Source of the DNA: Brachypodius melanocephalos
Taxonomy: Eukaryota > Chordata > Aves > Passeriformes > Pycnonotidae
Length of the DNA stretch: 64,000 nt
Direction of reading: 5' to 3'
Assembly: GCA_013398615.1 (NCBI GenBank)
Contig: VZSR01002741.1
Span: 1,672,713 to 1,736,712, forward strand
Under the pieces are notes generated by a model. The model saw only the letters and a list, made by a program, of their open reading frames with translations, did no database searches and was not told where the DNA came from. Shown here piece after piece: positions 1 through 7,560 of the stretch (its first letter is position 1; each line of letters begins with the position of its first letter). A program made the translations under genes and the position numbers.

Positions 1-110
1 CGCCGCCGCCGCCGCCGCCGCCGTGCCCCGGCCGTCCCGGGCCGTGCGCAGGAGCGAGCCGCCCCCCGCACCGCCTCCCGCGCCGCGGCACACCGACCCC
101 TAGGGGGAGG
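1..110. promoter_or_regulatory. CpG-dense promoter-like end of window
   Basis: The first bases are a (CGC)n run followed by almost pure G+C with many CpGs. This composition is typical of a vertebrate CpG-island promoter or a 5' UTR. No start codon with a recognisable protein follows in either direction, so the gene it serves, if any, would lie beyond the left edge. The call rests on composition only. Confidence 0.3.
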
Positions 111-390
111 AATGCACCGGCACCGCACCGGCACCGCACCGACACCGCACCGCACCGGCACCGGCACCGCAGTGACAGCGACAGCGACACCGGCATGGAC
201 ACACGGCACCAGCCCCGGCACCGCACCGCAGCGACAGCGACACCGGCACCACGGCACCGTGGCACGACACCGAGAGACCCTCCAACGCCAGGGCTCCTCT
301 GGCACAGCACAGACCGGCACCCGAGGCACAGACCGGCACCGGGGCACCCCTGGCACGGCACAGACCGGCACCGGGACTTCCCGCACCCAC
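110..390. repeat. GCACCG-type simple satellite
   Basis: Imperfect iterations of GCACCG, GGCACC and CAGCGACA cover the interval. The repeat keeps several frames open on both strands, giving low-complexity predicted peptides rich in His-Arg-Thr or Gly-Ala-Cys. These are not genes. Confidence 0.8.
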
Positions 391-1784
391 CAGGTCTCAG
401 GTCCTCCCAGCGACCCCCAGCACCGCCGTGTGCCCCAGCTGGGAGATGCCCCGATGGGGCTCCTGGGCTGCGCCCCCCTGGGAACCCCCAAAGCTCCTCT
501 GGCCACTCACCTGCACTCCGCTGCCAGCCCGGCCCTGTGCCCCAGCCTCACCACACCCCACGTGCTGGCACTGCCCACGTGCCACCCCCAGCCACACAGC
601 TCATCACCAGTGACACCGCTGTCACTCCCTGGGGTTCCCGTCCTCCTTCCTCCGCTAATCTCCATCATCCCGGCACTATCAATACCCAGGGCTCGGGTGC
701 TGTACTGGGCTGTGCCTCACCACTGTCATTTTCCCGTTATTTCCTCCCCAAATTCTGCCATTCCCTCCAGCCGTGCAGGGGTGCAGGGGGAGTAGCCCAT
801 CAGTGCCAGCGTGATGGCCACTGTGGGGACAGGGATCGGGAAAAGGGGACACCCACCAGGCCACCCTGTGGTGCTGCCATCACTGTCACTGCTGGAACCC
901 AGCATTGCAGCCCTGGCACTGGCCAGAGAAGTTCCACCTGCCCAGGCATCGGGGCACCTGTGGGTTCTTCTGTGATTGCCAGTCTGTGCCATCTCCTGGT
1001 GGTCGGGACCCCACTTTGTGTCACGCTGTGAGCCCCAGGGCAGAGGTGATGGGCCCTGACATGGCCCTGGCAGCCTCACTGCAGCAGGGATGGCCCCAGG
1101 CTGTGGCCAGGACAAGCAGTGGCAGGCAGAAGGAGCAGCGTGGGGACAGTGGCCCCAAAACCTGCCAGGGTGCCCCATGGGCACCCATCCCACATCCGGG
1201 AGTGCGGTGCCAGGAGTTCTGCCTGCGGGCACACCTTCCCCTGCCTTCCCTGCACTGCTGCCTTCCTCCCACATACCAGCCTGTGGTGTCACTGTCCCTC
1301 CGTGATGTGTGTCAGCACCCCCAGCTCTGGTGGCACTGGGTGGCAGCCACCTCCCGCTTCCCATTTTCCCGCAGGGAGGGGACACCACAGCAGCCTCCAA
1401 AGGGGGACTCCAGCCTGCGTGGCTGGGATCAAACCCAGCAGGGTTCCTGCTGAGGTGACTGTGGTGGTGACAAGGACCCGGCCATGCTGGTGACAATTAC
1501 CTGGTGGGCTCTCAGCCCCCCCAACAGCTGCATTCCTCCTGAACCTGTTTGGCAGGGCCCTGTGCAGGTGCCAACAAAAAGGCATCCGGGTTGGGCTTTT
1601 CCTGGTCATGCCCTGCTTCACTCCAGTGCCGAGTCAACAAGGAGCAGAAAGGATTTTTTGGAGCCTGGTGCCCCCATAGTGCTGCTGGTGCCCCCCAAAG
1701 TCACCTACAGCTCCCAGTGCCAATAGTGCCCTTCAGTTTCTCACCCCCCAGCAGGTTGGGAAAAGGAAGAAAGAGGAGGCAGGA
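391..1784. other. GC-rich intergenic DNA, no gene seen
   Basis: I see no conserved protein, splice-bounded exon or interspersed repeat here. Open frames of 60-280 codons exist on both strands, but they overlap each other and have proline, alanine and glycine-biased composition expected from GC-rich sequence with few stops. Confidence 0.55.
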
Positions 1785-2056
1785 ATGAGTGAAAAACGAC
1801 CCAATTTAATCCCAAAGCCCCCTCAAGCTCGGGGGTTTTGGGAGCCCCTCGTGGCCCCTTCAGCCCCCCTGTCTGTGCAGCCCGTGGAACCCTGGGCTGA
1901 GCGCACCCCTGGGAGCACCCCCTGGCTCTCTGCTCCAGCACGGGGACAGGGAGCTTTCCGAGGCATCCGGCCTCTTCCCCAGCTCTGCTGGCAGCCCCGC
2001 GCCGCCGCCACAGGCACCCGGCCGTGTCCCACCGCCCCGAGCCCCGCCCCAAGCCC
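1785..2056 (-). other. Predicted 3' UTR of the MYADM-like gene
   Basis: The stretch after the stop codon runs to an ATTAAA polyadenylation signal on the minus strand (plus-strand TTTAAT at 1805-1810). The cleavage site is inferred about 20 bases further on. No transcript evidence is available. Confidence 0.5.
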
Positions 2057-2923
2057 TTAGGGCGGTGCCCTGACAAAGACCATCCTGGTGGAGTAGACCA
2101 GGTCCACCAGGTAGGCGATGAGGTTGAAGATGGTGAGGAAGGTGACCCCCAGGTGCTTGTTCCACGGGCACTTCGGGCCACAGGGATTCGGGCGGCTCTG
2201 TCCCTGGAAGCTGTAGAGAGGCCAGAGGATGGTAGCAGTGAGGTACATCAGCAGGGCCAGGAAGTTGTACCCCACCAGCATCTTCTCCAGCGGGCAGGGA
2301 ATGTAGGTGAGGCAGCGGCTGATGGTGAAGACGATGATGAGGAGGGTGAAGATGAAGCAGATGGAGTAGACAGCCACACACCACATCAGGCCAGGTTCCC
2401 CACTGTATTCATCCAGCAAGGAGAAGATTAGGCAAGCCACATAGGCTTCAAAGACCTTGAGGAGTCCAGGCACGGTGGAGAGGAAGCTGCTGATGTCCCC
2501 CGGCTTGGCACGGGTCAGCGACACCTCGAGGGCGTAGGCGAGGAAGCAGAGGCAGGAGGCGGTGGTGGCCACGGCCTGCCGGGCACACACGTTGTTGTTG
2601 CAGGGGCTGCTGATGAAGGTGGCAGGGAAGACCACCGAGGAGGTGAAGACCATCAGAGCCGCCAGCATGGAGAAAGCCGCGGTGAAGTCATCCCAGGAGA
2701 GTGGCAGCATGGGGTAGAGCTCCAGCAGCTCCAGCAGCAGCACCAGCAGCGTCACGATGAAGCAGAAGCACCAGGTGAACATGCACCACGTGCCGTAGGG
2801 AGCCTCAAATTTCCCGGTGGAGGCCACCAGGCTGAAGGCGAGGCAGGACAGCACAACGGCGAAGAGCCGGGCGATGCCCACCCAGGAGGTCAGGGCGCGG
2901 AGGTTCACCGTGGCCACGGCCAT
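2057..2923 (-). CDS. MYADM: Myeloid-associated differentiation marker-like protein
   Basis: This intact single-exon gene encodes 288 aa. Eight hydrophobic segments are visible at roughly 14-35, 47-69, 80-103, 117-136, 152-170, 180-202, 217-238 and 258-278, which matches the two MARVEL domains of the MYADM family. Family hallmarks include MFTWCFCF near 48-55, the LTRAKPG loop near 136-142, VPGLLKV near 151-157, WCVAVYSICF near 181-190, and a cysteine-rich last loop (CGPKCPW). MYADM proteins sit in plasma membrane and organise cholesterol-rich domains, with roles in spreading and barrier function; this is family knowledge, not shown here. Length is slightly below human MYADM (about 320 aa) because the N-terminal tail is short. 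The start is the first ATG before the first helix and follows a CpG-rich leader. Whether it is orthologous to MYADM or to MYADML2 cannot be settled by eye; MYADM-type loops look closer. Confidence 0.9.
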   Translation of the reverse strand: MAVATVNLRALTSWVGIARLFAVVLSCLAFSLVASTGKFEAPYGTWCMFTWCFCFIVTLLVLLLELLELYPMLPLSWDDFTAAFSMLAALMVFTSSVVFPATFISSPCNNNVCARQAVATTASCLCFLAYALEVSLTRAKPGDISSFLSTVPGLLKVFEAYVACLIFSLLDEYSGEPGLMWCVAVYSICFIFTLLIIVFTISRCLTYIPCPLEKMLVGYNFLALLMYLTATILWPLYSFQGQSRPNPCGPKCPWNKHLGVTFLTIFNLIAYLVDLVYSTRMVFVRAPP

Positions 2924-3100
2924 GGTCCGGCCGTGCTCTGCCCACGCCGCGCTGCTGCAGCCACTCTTATCTGGGCGCTGGGGAGGAGGGGTGGGGCGCA
3001 GGGCAGGGAGCCGCCGGCCCCCCCGAGCCGCCCGTGCCGAGGACCCCCCGGCTCTGCAGGCACTGCCACCACGCCGGGTGGCTGCTGGGGGCTGGCAGCC
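2924..3100 (-). promoter_or_regulatory. CpG-rich promoter of the MYADM-like gene
   Basis: About 180 GC-rich bases precede the start codon. A canonical GATA-factor site on the minus strand (AGATAA; plus-strand TTATCT at 2967-2972) lies about 45 bases upstream of the ATG. That would suit a gene known from myeloid cells, but a six-base match in isolation is weak. No convincing TATA box is seen. Confidence 0.4.
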
Positions 3101-3700
3101 ACGAGGGCGGGTGGATCATTAACACGGGGCTGGGCAAAGGGCGGTGACAGCCGAGCCCTGCGGTGGGACCGGGGCGGGCAGGAAGCCACCGTGTGCCACC
3201 GTCCTGGCAGCCAGCCCCAGCCCTGCCCACGGCAGGAGGTACAAAAGGGCCTTTCATGCAACCCGCCCAGTACCGGCAGGGCCACCCCAACACCTTGGCA
3301 GGTACCAGGGCTTGGCAGCCAGCAGGGCAGAACCCTGAAGGGTTTAGGGGCTGCACCCAGTACAGTGCCCCTGACAGGGCGGTGCCACAGCTGGGTGTAG
3401 CCCCTTCACACCCTTGTGGGCGACATCTCCACATCCCTCTGGCACCTCCACACCCCTCTGGCACTTCCGCTCCCCTCCCGGCACCTCCACCACTTGATAA
3501 GCGGCTCAAAGTCCAGCTGTGCCAGCTGCCTCACTGGGCAGGGCTGGTGAGGTGACTGTGGGGAGGGCATCTGCACCCTGGTCACACCCACAGGCAGCAC
3601 CTCCACTTCCCCAGCGTGCCTGGTGGGGCCCAGCAGCCAGAGCAGCACAGGAGGGTGGTGGCACATCAAAAGTTGGGAGTCCAGCAGGAGGGTGAAGGCC
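3101..3700. other. Intergenic spacer between MYADM-like gene and septin gene
   Basis: This short GC-rich spacer separates two genes transcribed in the same direction. It holds no recognisable exon or interspersed repeat. Short CACCTCCACACCCCTCTGGCA-like iterations occur near 3420-3490. Confidence 0.5.
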
Positions 3701-3903
3701 AAAGGCTCTGGATTAACCTTTAATGTCACATAGGGTCCGGGGGTCTGTGCCATGGCAGAGCTTGGGGATGAGGGACCCATGTTAGGGCAGCTGGGCACTC
3801 TTGGGGGGGCTCTTCACTCCAGGCAGGTTCCTGGCACAGCCATGGTGGGCAGGGCTGGGCACTGCCATGGGGTCGAGTGGTGATCTGAGGGGCACAAGGT
3901 GGC
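3701..3903 (-). other. SEPTIN12: Predicted 3' UTR of SEPTIN12
   Basis: Sequence after the TGA stop (3904-3906) continues to an ATTAAA signal on the minus strand (plus-strand TTTAAT at 3719-3724). The end near 3700 is inferred from the usual 15-25 base distance to cleavage. Confidence 0.45.
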
Positions 3904-4048
3904 TCAGAGGTGGCTGCTGGCCTCGCCCTTGCCGGGCAGCCCATTGAGGGGGCTCAGCCCCAGCCGGTTGCTCTCGTTCAGCCGCCGCACGCGGTAACTC
4001 TCGTAGTGGACGTTGTGGGTGATGTCCTTCAGGTCCTGCAGGTGTGAC
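3904..4048 (-). CDS. SEPTIN12: SEPTIN12 coding exon 9 (last)
   Basis: The acceptor GGCAG precedes 4048 and the exon ends at TGA 3904-3906. It encodes residues 298-345, beginning with SHLQDLKDITHNVHYESYR and ending in a short serine- and glycine-rich tail. It has no coiled coil. Confidence 0.88.
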
Positions 4049-6617
4049 CTGCCCGGGGTGGCAGGGGGAGGAAGGGCATCATGTCACTGTCCCCCACCCC
4101 AGCTGTCACCTCATGGGGTTCCAGCACTCCCTACCCTGTCCCCCACTCACCGGATAAGGAGGTCCCGCAGGAGGGGGAACTCGCAGTGTGCTGGGTTCTC
4201 CACTGCAAAGCAAGGCAGAGGGGCAGGGTTGGCAGGAGGACTGGGATGCCCAGGCAGTGCATCCTGGCATGCTCAGGGTACCACCAGGACACAGCACAGC
4301 TCCGTGCCACGTGCCATGGCCCAGCACCCACCCAGGCGAGGACACACCCATGGGTGCACCTGCAGAGGGCTGGGGGTGTGAGGGCCTCTGCTCACCTTCA
4401 ATGATGCCCCACTTGGTCTTGCGGCCCAGCACCCGTTTGCCGTTCACCTGGTGCTCCTGGTCTGCCCCCACCACAGCAAAGGGGATTTTCTCCTGGTGGC
4501 ACAGAGGGTCTGCTTGCCCCGGGTGCTGCTCCCCCAGGGTCCCCAAGGTATCTGCTGGGTCCCCAGAGTCCCTGTCCCCCTCCATCCCAGCACTCACACG
4601 AATCCTGTCGTTCAGTGCTCTGTCTTCAGGGTCCTGGTCAAAGTCCTCCTGCGGGTACACGCTGATGGCGTGGGTCTTCAGGTCCTCCTGGATCTGCAGG
4701 ATACAGGACTTGAGCTGGGGCTGGGGGGGACATGGGGCAGCCCAGGATCCCCTGGGGGTCCTGTCCTCACCCGCTGCTTGAATTCTGCGCGTTCCTCCAG
4801 GGTGAGCGTGTCGGCTTTGGCGATCACCGGCACCACGTTGACGATCTTGCTGAGCCGCCGCATGAACTCCAGGTCCAGCGGGCGCAGCCTGACAAGGACT
4901 GCTGTCACTCCAGGGTGTCCCCACCTCTGTCATGGGGGGGTGACCCCACCACTACCACTCCAGGATCACTCTGAGGTGGCCCCAGCACCATCACCCTGAG
5001 GTGACCTTCCCCACTCCCACCCCAGGTTGACACCCTATCTCTGTCACCCTGGGGTGACCCCACCATCATCATCCCAGGGTGACACAACCACCCCATAGAG
5101 ACCACCCCACCACTGTCATCATGGGATGACCACACCACCACCACTCCAGTGTCACCCTGAGGTGCCTCCACCACCATCACCTTCGGGTGACCCCACCATT
5201 ATCATCCTCAACCCCACCACCATCACCTCAGGTGACCCCACCACCATCACCCCAGGGTGACACAACTACCCTACAGTGACCCCATCACCTAGGGGTGCTG
5301 TGAGTGGGGACTCACCAGTGACCTGTGGGGGGGACAAAGTAGACACATCCATGGACCCGAGTGTCCGGGATCTTCCTCTTGCGGGTGATGAGGATCTCCT
5401 CCCGCAGGTATCTCTCGTACTGCTCGTTGATGTATTTGATGATGGGGTCCCAGCTGAGGATGAGGAGTTGAGGGACAGCACCTGAGCTCAACCCCTACCC
5501 CAAACTGGCACCCACAGAGCTAGGCTCCTGCACCCCATTGTGTCCTACCAGTTCTCGTTGTTGATCTGGTCCCCGAACCCTGGTGTGTCGGTCACCGTCA
5601 GCTTCATCTTCACCCCTTTCTCCTCGATGACTGTGGGGCAGAGAGGTGGGTCAGGGGGAAGAAGCATCGGGGAAAATCAGGGGACCCGGCATGAGGGGTG
5701 TGAATGCAGCTTCAGACCCCCACCCCAGTCCCCCGCCCCTCCCAAGGGCTGGTGGGACAGGACCCCGTGGTGGTGGCCGTACCATGGGTGATGGACTGGA
5801 GCTGCACCGTTTTGGGAATGCGTTCCTCCTGGCCGGGCTGTGAGGATTTGCGGCTCACCTTGGACTTGAAGAGGGTGTTCACCATCGTGGACTTCCCCAG
5901 CCCGCTCTGCCCTGAGGGGACAGCAGCAGCTCTGGTTTGTCCTCCACAGCAGTAACATCTTGATATCCACTTGGGAGCATCCCAGAGGTTGGGATAACTC
6001 TGGTTTATCCCCAAATAAATTTCTTCCCCAAGGCAATAACCCCTTGGTATCCACTTGGGAGCATCTCAGAGGTTGGGATAGTACATTTTACCCCAGGAAG
6101 AAATTTATTCCCCAAGGTCATAACCCCTGGTACACATTTGGGAGCATCCCAGATTGGGCTAGTTTGGTTCATCTTCCAAACGGATTTATTCTCCAGGGCA
6201 GTAGCTCCTCAATATCCATTTGTGAGCATCTCAGAGGCTGGGATGAGCTCACCTATCAGCATTACTATGCTGTGAAGTATGGGGTATTACTCCTTTTCAA
6301 TTGTTTGCTACTTAAATTAGTTAAAATAATTTAAATTTCCTTAAAATCCCTTAAAAGCATGTTTTCCCTTGGCATGGTGGAATTTGAGCCAGTATTCCCA
6401 CCCCAACCAGGAGCAAACCCCACGCCCGGCGCTCACCCACAACCATGATGTTGAACTCAAAGCCTGTCTTCATGGTTTTGATTTTCATCTGATCGAGCAC
6501 GGCTTCGATTCCCACGTATCCAAAGAGCTGGCAACCCACGGGGCCGGGCGCCACGGAGAGGGGCACCGCCCCCTCGCCTTCCTCCTCCTCCTCCTCCGGC
6601 ACGGCCGGCGGCTCCAT
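3904..6617 (-). CDS. SEPTIN12: Septin 12 (SEPT3-group septin), nine coding exons
   Basis: Nine exons joined at canonical GT-AG sites give 345 aa (human about 358). The protein has an acidic N-tail (glutamate run near 8-13), the septin polybasic region (KIKTMKTG, 45-52), P-loop GQSGLGKS (61-68), switch II motif DTPGFGD (118-124), G4 motif AKAD (200-203), the septin unique element, and no C-terminal coiled coil, as expected for the SEPT3/9/12 group. VGADQEH and KTKWGIIEVEN near 257-284 match SEPTIN12 better than SEPTIN3 or SEPTIN9 as I remember them. Septins polymerise into hetero-oligomeric filaments; SEPTIN12 is needed in mammals for the sperm annulus. Two residues look odd: Gly166 replaces a conserved Cys in RVHCC, and Trp177 sits in the GHxLRPLD motif. 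The ATG at 6615-6617 is the first in frame after a clear acceptor, so the upstream exon is taken as non-coding. A further coding exon upstream is not excluded. Confidence 0.88.
4151..4202 (-). CDS. SEPTIN12: SEPTIN12 coding exon 8
   Basis: This 52-nt exon encodes VENPAHCEFPLLRDLLIR. Donor GTGAGT lies at 4145-4150 and a TTTGCAG acceptor above 4202. Phases fit both neighbours exactly. Confidence 0.88.
4396..4492 (-). CDS. SEPTIN12: SEPTIN12 coding exon 7
   Basis: 97 nt encode EKIPFAVVGADQEHQVNGKR and the following VLGRKTKWGIIE. This part of the G domain carries the VGADQEH signature that points to SEPTIN12. Splice sites are GTGAGC and CACCAG. Confidence 0.9.
4598..4693 (-). CDS. SEPTIN12: SEPTIN12 coding exon 6
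   Basis: 96 nt (32 codons, phase 0 on both sides) encode IQEDLKTHAISVYPQEDFDQ and the acidic stretch after it. Donor GTGAGT and acceptor CTGCAG are visible. Confidence 0.9.
4771..4888 (-). CDS. SEPTIN12: SEPTIN12 coding exon 5
   Basis: 118 nt encode LRPLDLEFMRRLSKIVNVV through AKAD (G4 motif for guanine recognition) to KQR. Its first base completes the Trp177 codon. Donor GTGAGG and acceptor TGTCAG are visible. Confidence 0.9.
4930..5290. repeat. Intronic minisatellite (GGTGACCCCACCACCATCACC-type)
   Basis: Irregular units of about 25-30 bases, built around GGTGACCCCACCACCATCAC, fill almost the whole intron between the fourth and fifth coding exons of the septin. Units vary by substitution and by small indels, so the array is old or has exchanged unevenly. 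Confidence 0.8.
5316..5453 (-). CDS. SEPTIN12: SEPTIN12 coding exon 4
   Basis: 138 nt encode WDPIIKYINEQYERYLREE through the basic RKRKIPDTR and on to VYFVPPTGH. The usual septin RVHCC reads RVHGC here (GGA at 5348-5350). Donor GTGAG and acceptor CCTCAG are visible. Confidence 0.9.
5549..5630 (-). CDS. SEPTIN12: SEPTIN12 coding exon 3
   Basis: 82 nt encode IEEKGVKMKLTVTDTPGFGD and QINNEN. This contains the G3/switch II motif. Donor GTAGGA and acceptor CCACAG are visible. Confidence 0.92.
5783..5911 (-). CDS. SEPTIN12: SEPTIN12 coding exon 2 (P-loop)
   Basis: 129 nt encode the P-loop (QSGLGKST) and onward through KSKVSRKSSQPGQEERIPKT to QSITH. An internal GTGAGC (plus GCTCAC 5853-5858) resembles a donor but would break phase with the next exon, so read-through is used. 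Donor GTACGG and acceptor CCTCAG are visible. Confidence 0.92.
5947..6245. repeat. Four-copy ~83-bp intronic tandem repeat
   Basis: Copies aligned on TATCCACTTGGGAGCAT begin near 5962, 6046, 6129 and 6211, a period of 82-84 bases. Each copy holds CCAGAGGTTGGGAT and an AT-rich TTTATTC-type tail. It lies in the first coding intron of the septin gene. Confidence 0.8.
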
Positions 6618-6646
6618 GCTGCGCTCCTCGGGCTCCAGGCTGCTCC
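6437..6646 (-). CDS. SEPTIN12: SEPTIN12 coding exon 1 (contains start codon)
   Basis: The acceptor GGTGCAG lies just above 6646 and the donor GTGAGC at 6431-6436. Coding is taken from ATG 6615-6617: a glutamate-rich tail, then LFGYVGIEAVLDQMKIKTMK and GFEFNIMVVG. The 29 bases before the ATG are open (SSLEPEERS), so a coding upstream exon remains possible. Confidence 0.8.
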
Positions 6647-7560
6647 CTGCACCACGGGGTGGGCAAAGGCGGTGAGCAGGGCCCCTCGGTGCCCACCCCT
6701 CGGTGCCCACCGCTCGGTGCCCAGCCCTGCGCCGGCAGCGTTGCCCCAGCAGCGGCCGTGCGGGCGGGCACGCAGCCCCGGCACATTCCTGGGAGCCGGT
6801 GAGGCTCGGCATGGCAACGCGGGCAAGCCACCCCCACGCCGCGCCCAAGGCTCCGAGGAGGTGCCAGGGGCATCTTTGGGGTGGTCCTGCCATCGGACCC
6901 CGCGATGCCACCGGGTGCTCTGCGATCATCGGGCACCGCGGCCACGGCCGGCTCCCTTCGCCAGCCCACGCGGTCACCCACGCCAGGCCACCTCCTGCAG
7001 CAGCGCTCCGGCCCCGGCACTCCCGGGGGGCGCCGGGCCCAGGGCAGGACGTGCCACCCCCCAGCGCACCCCCACTGTACCCAGGCACTGGGCACTGCGG
7101 GGAGAGGGGCACCGGGGGTGTCGGGGGTGCAGCGCAATCGCCGGCACAACCCCGAGCCCCCAGGGACACGTGGGGTTTGCCCGGGGGATCGTGCCCGGAG
7201 CGCCCCCAGCCCGGGGCCCACCGGAGCCCCGTGCCCTGCCCAGCCCTTTGTGCGGCGGCCCCAAATCCCTTTCTTCCTCCTCCTCCTGCTCCTGCTTCCC
7301 AGCATGGCCATTGTTCAGCTCCTACCTCGGCGCCGCGGTGCCCTCGCTCAGCGCCCCGCTACGGGCGGGGGGATCCCCTGGGTGCCATCCGCAGCCCCAT
7401 CCCCATCCCCATCCCCGGCGGCGCCGCAGCCCGGTCCCTTCCCTCTGCCGGCTCCCGGCTGGCACCAACCCGGCTCCGCCGAGGCTGCGGCTCCCACGCA
7501 TGACCAGCATGGCAATATCCCGCCCCCCGCAGCCCCCTCCCCACCACAGCCGAGCCCCTG
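6647..7560 (-). promoter_or_regulatory. SEPTIN12: GC-rich 5' region of SEPTIN12 with candidate non-coding exon
   Basis: Very high G+C with frequent CpG. A plausible donor (GAG|GTAGGA, exon side ending at 7326) could close a non-coding first exon that splices to the acceptor at 6646; in the needed frame that candidate exon has a stop and no ATG. A half X-box (GTTGCCAT on the minus strand, plus ATGGCAAC at 6811-6818) lies just upstream of exon 1. The first exon is an inference only. Confidence 0.35.

Noticed and set aside
112..1031. Open frames of 227 and 278 codons at the left end
   Set aside because: They are driven by the GCACCG satellite and GC bias, with no recognisable domain.
5853..5858. 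GTGAGC as a splice donor after FKSK in the P-loop exon
   Set aside because: It would end in phase 0 while the next exon needs one leftover base, and read-through gives the conserved VSRKSSQPGQEERIPKT.
3904..6617. SEPTIN3 or SEPTIN9 as the identity of the septin
   Set aside because: GIEAVLDQMKIK, VGADQEH and KTKWGIIEVEN fit SEPTIN12 better as remembered, and the gene neighbours RAB11FIP3 as expected for 16p13.3.
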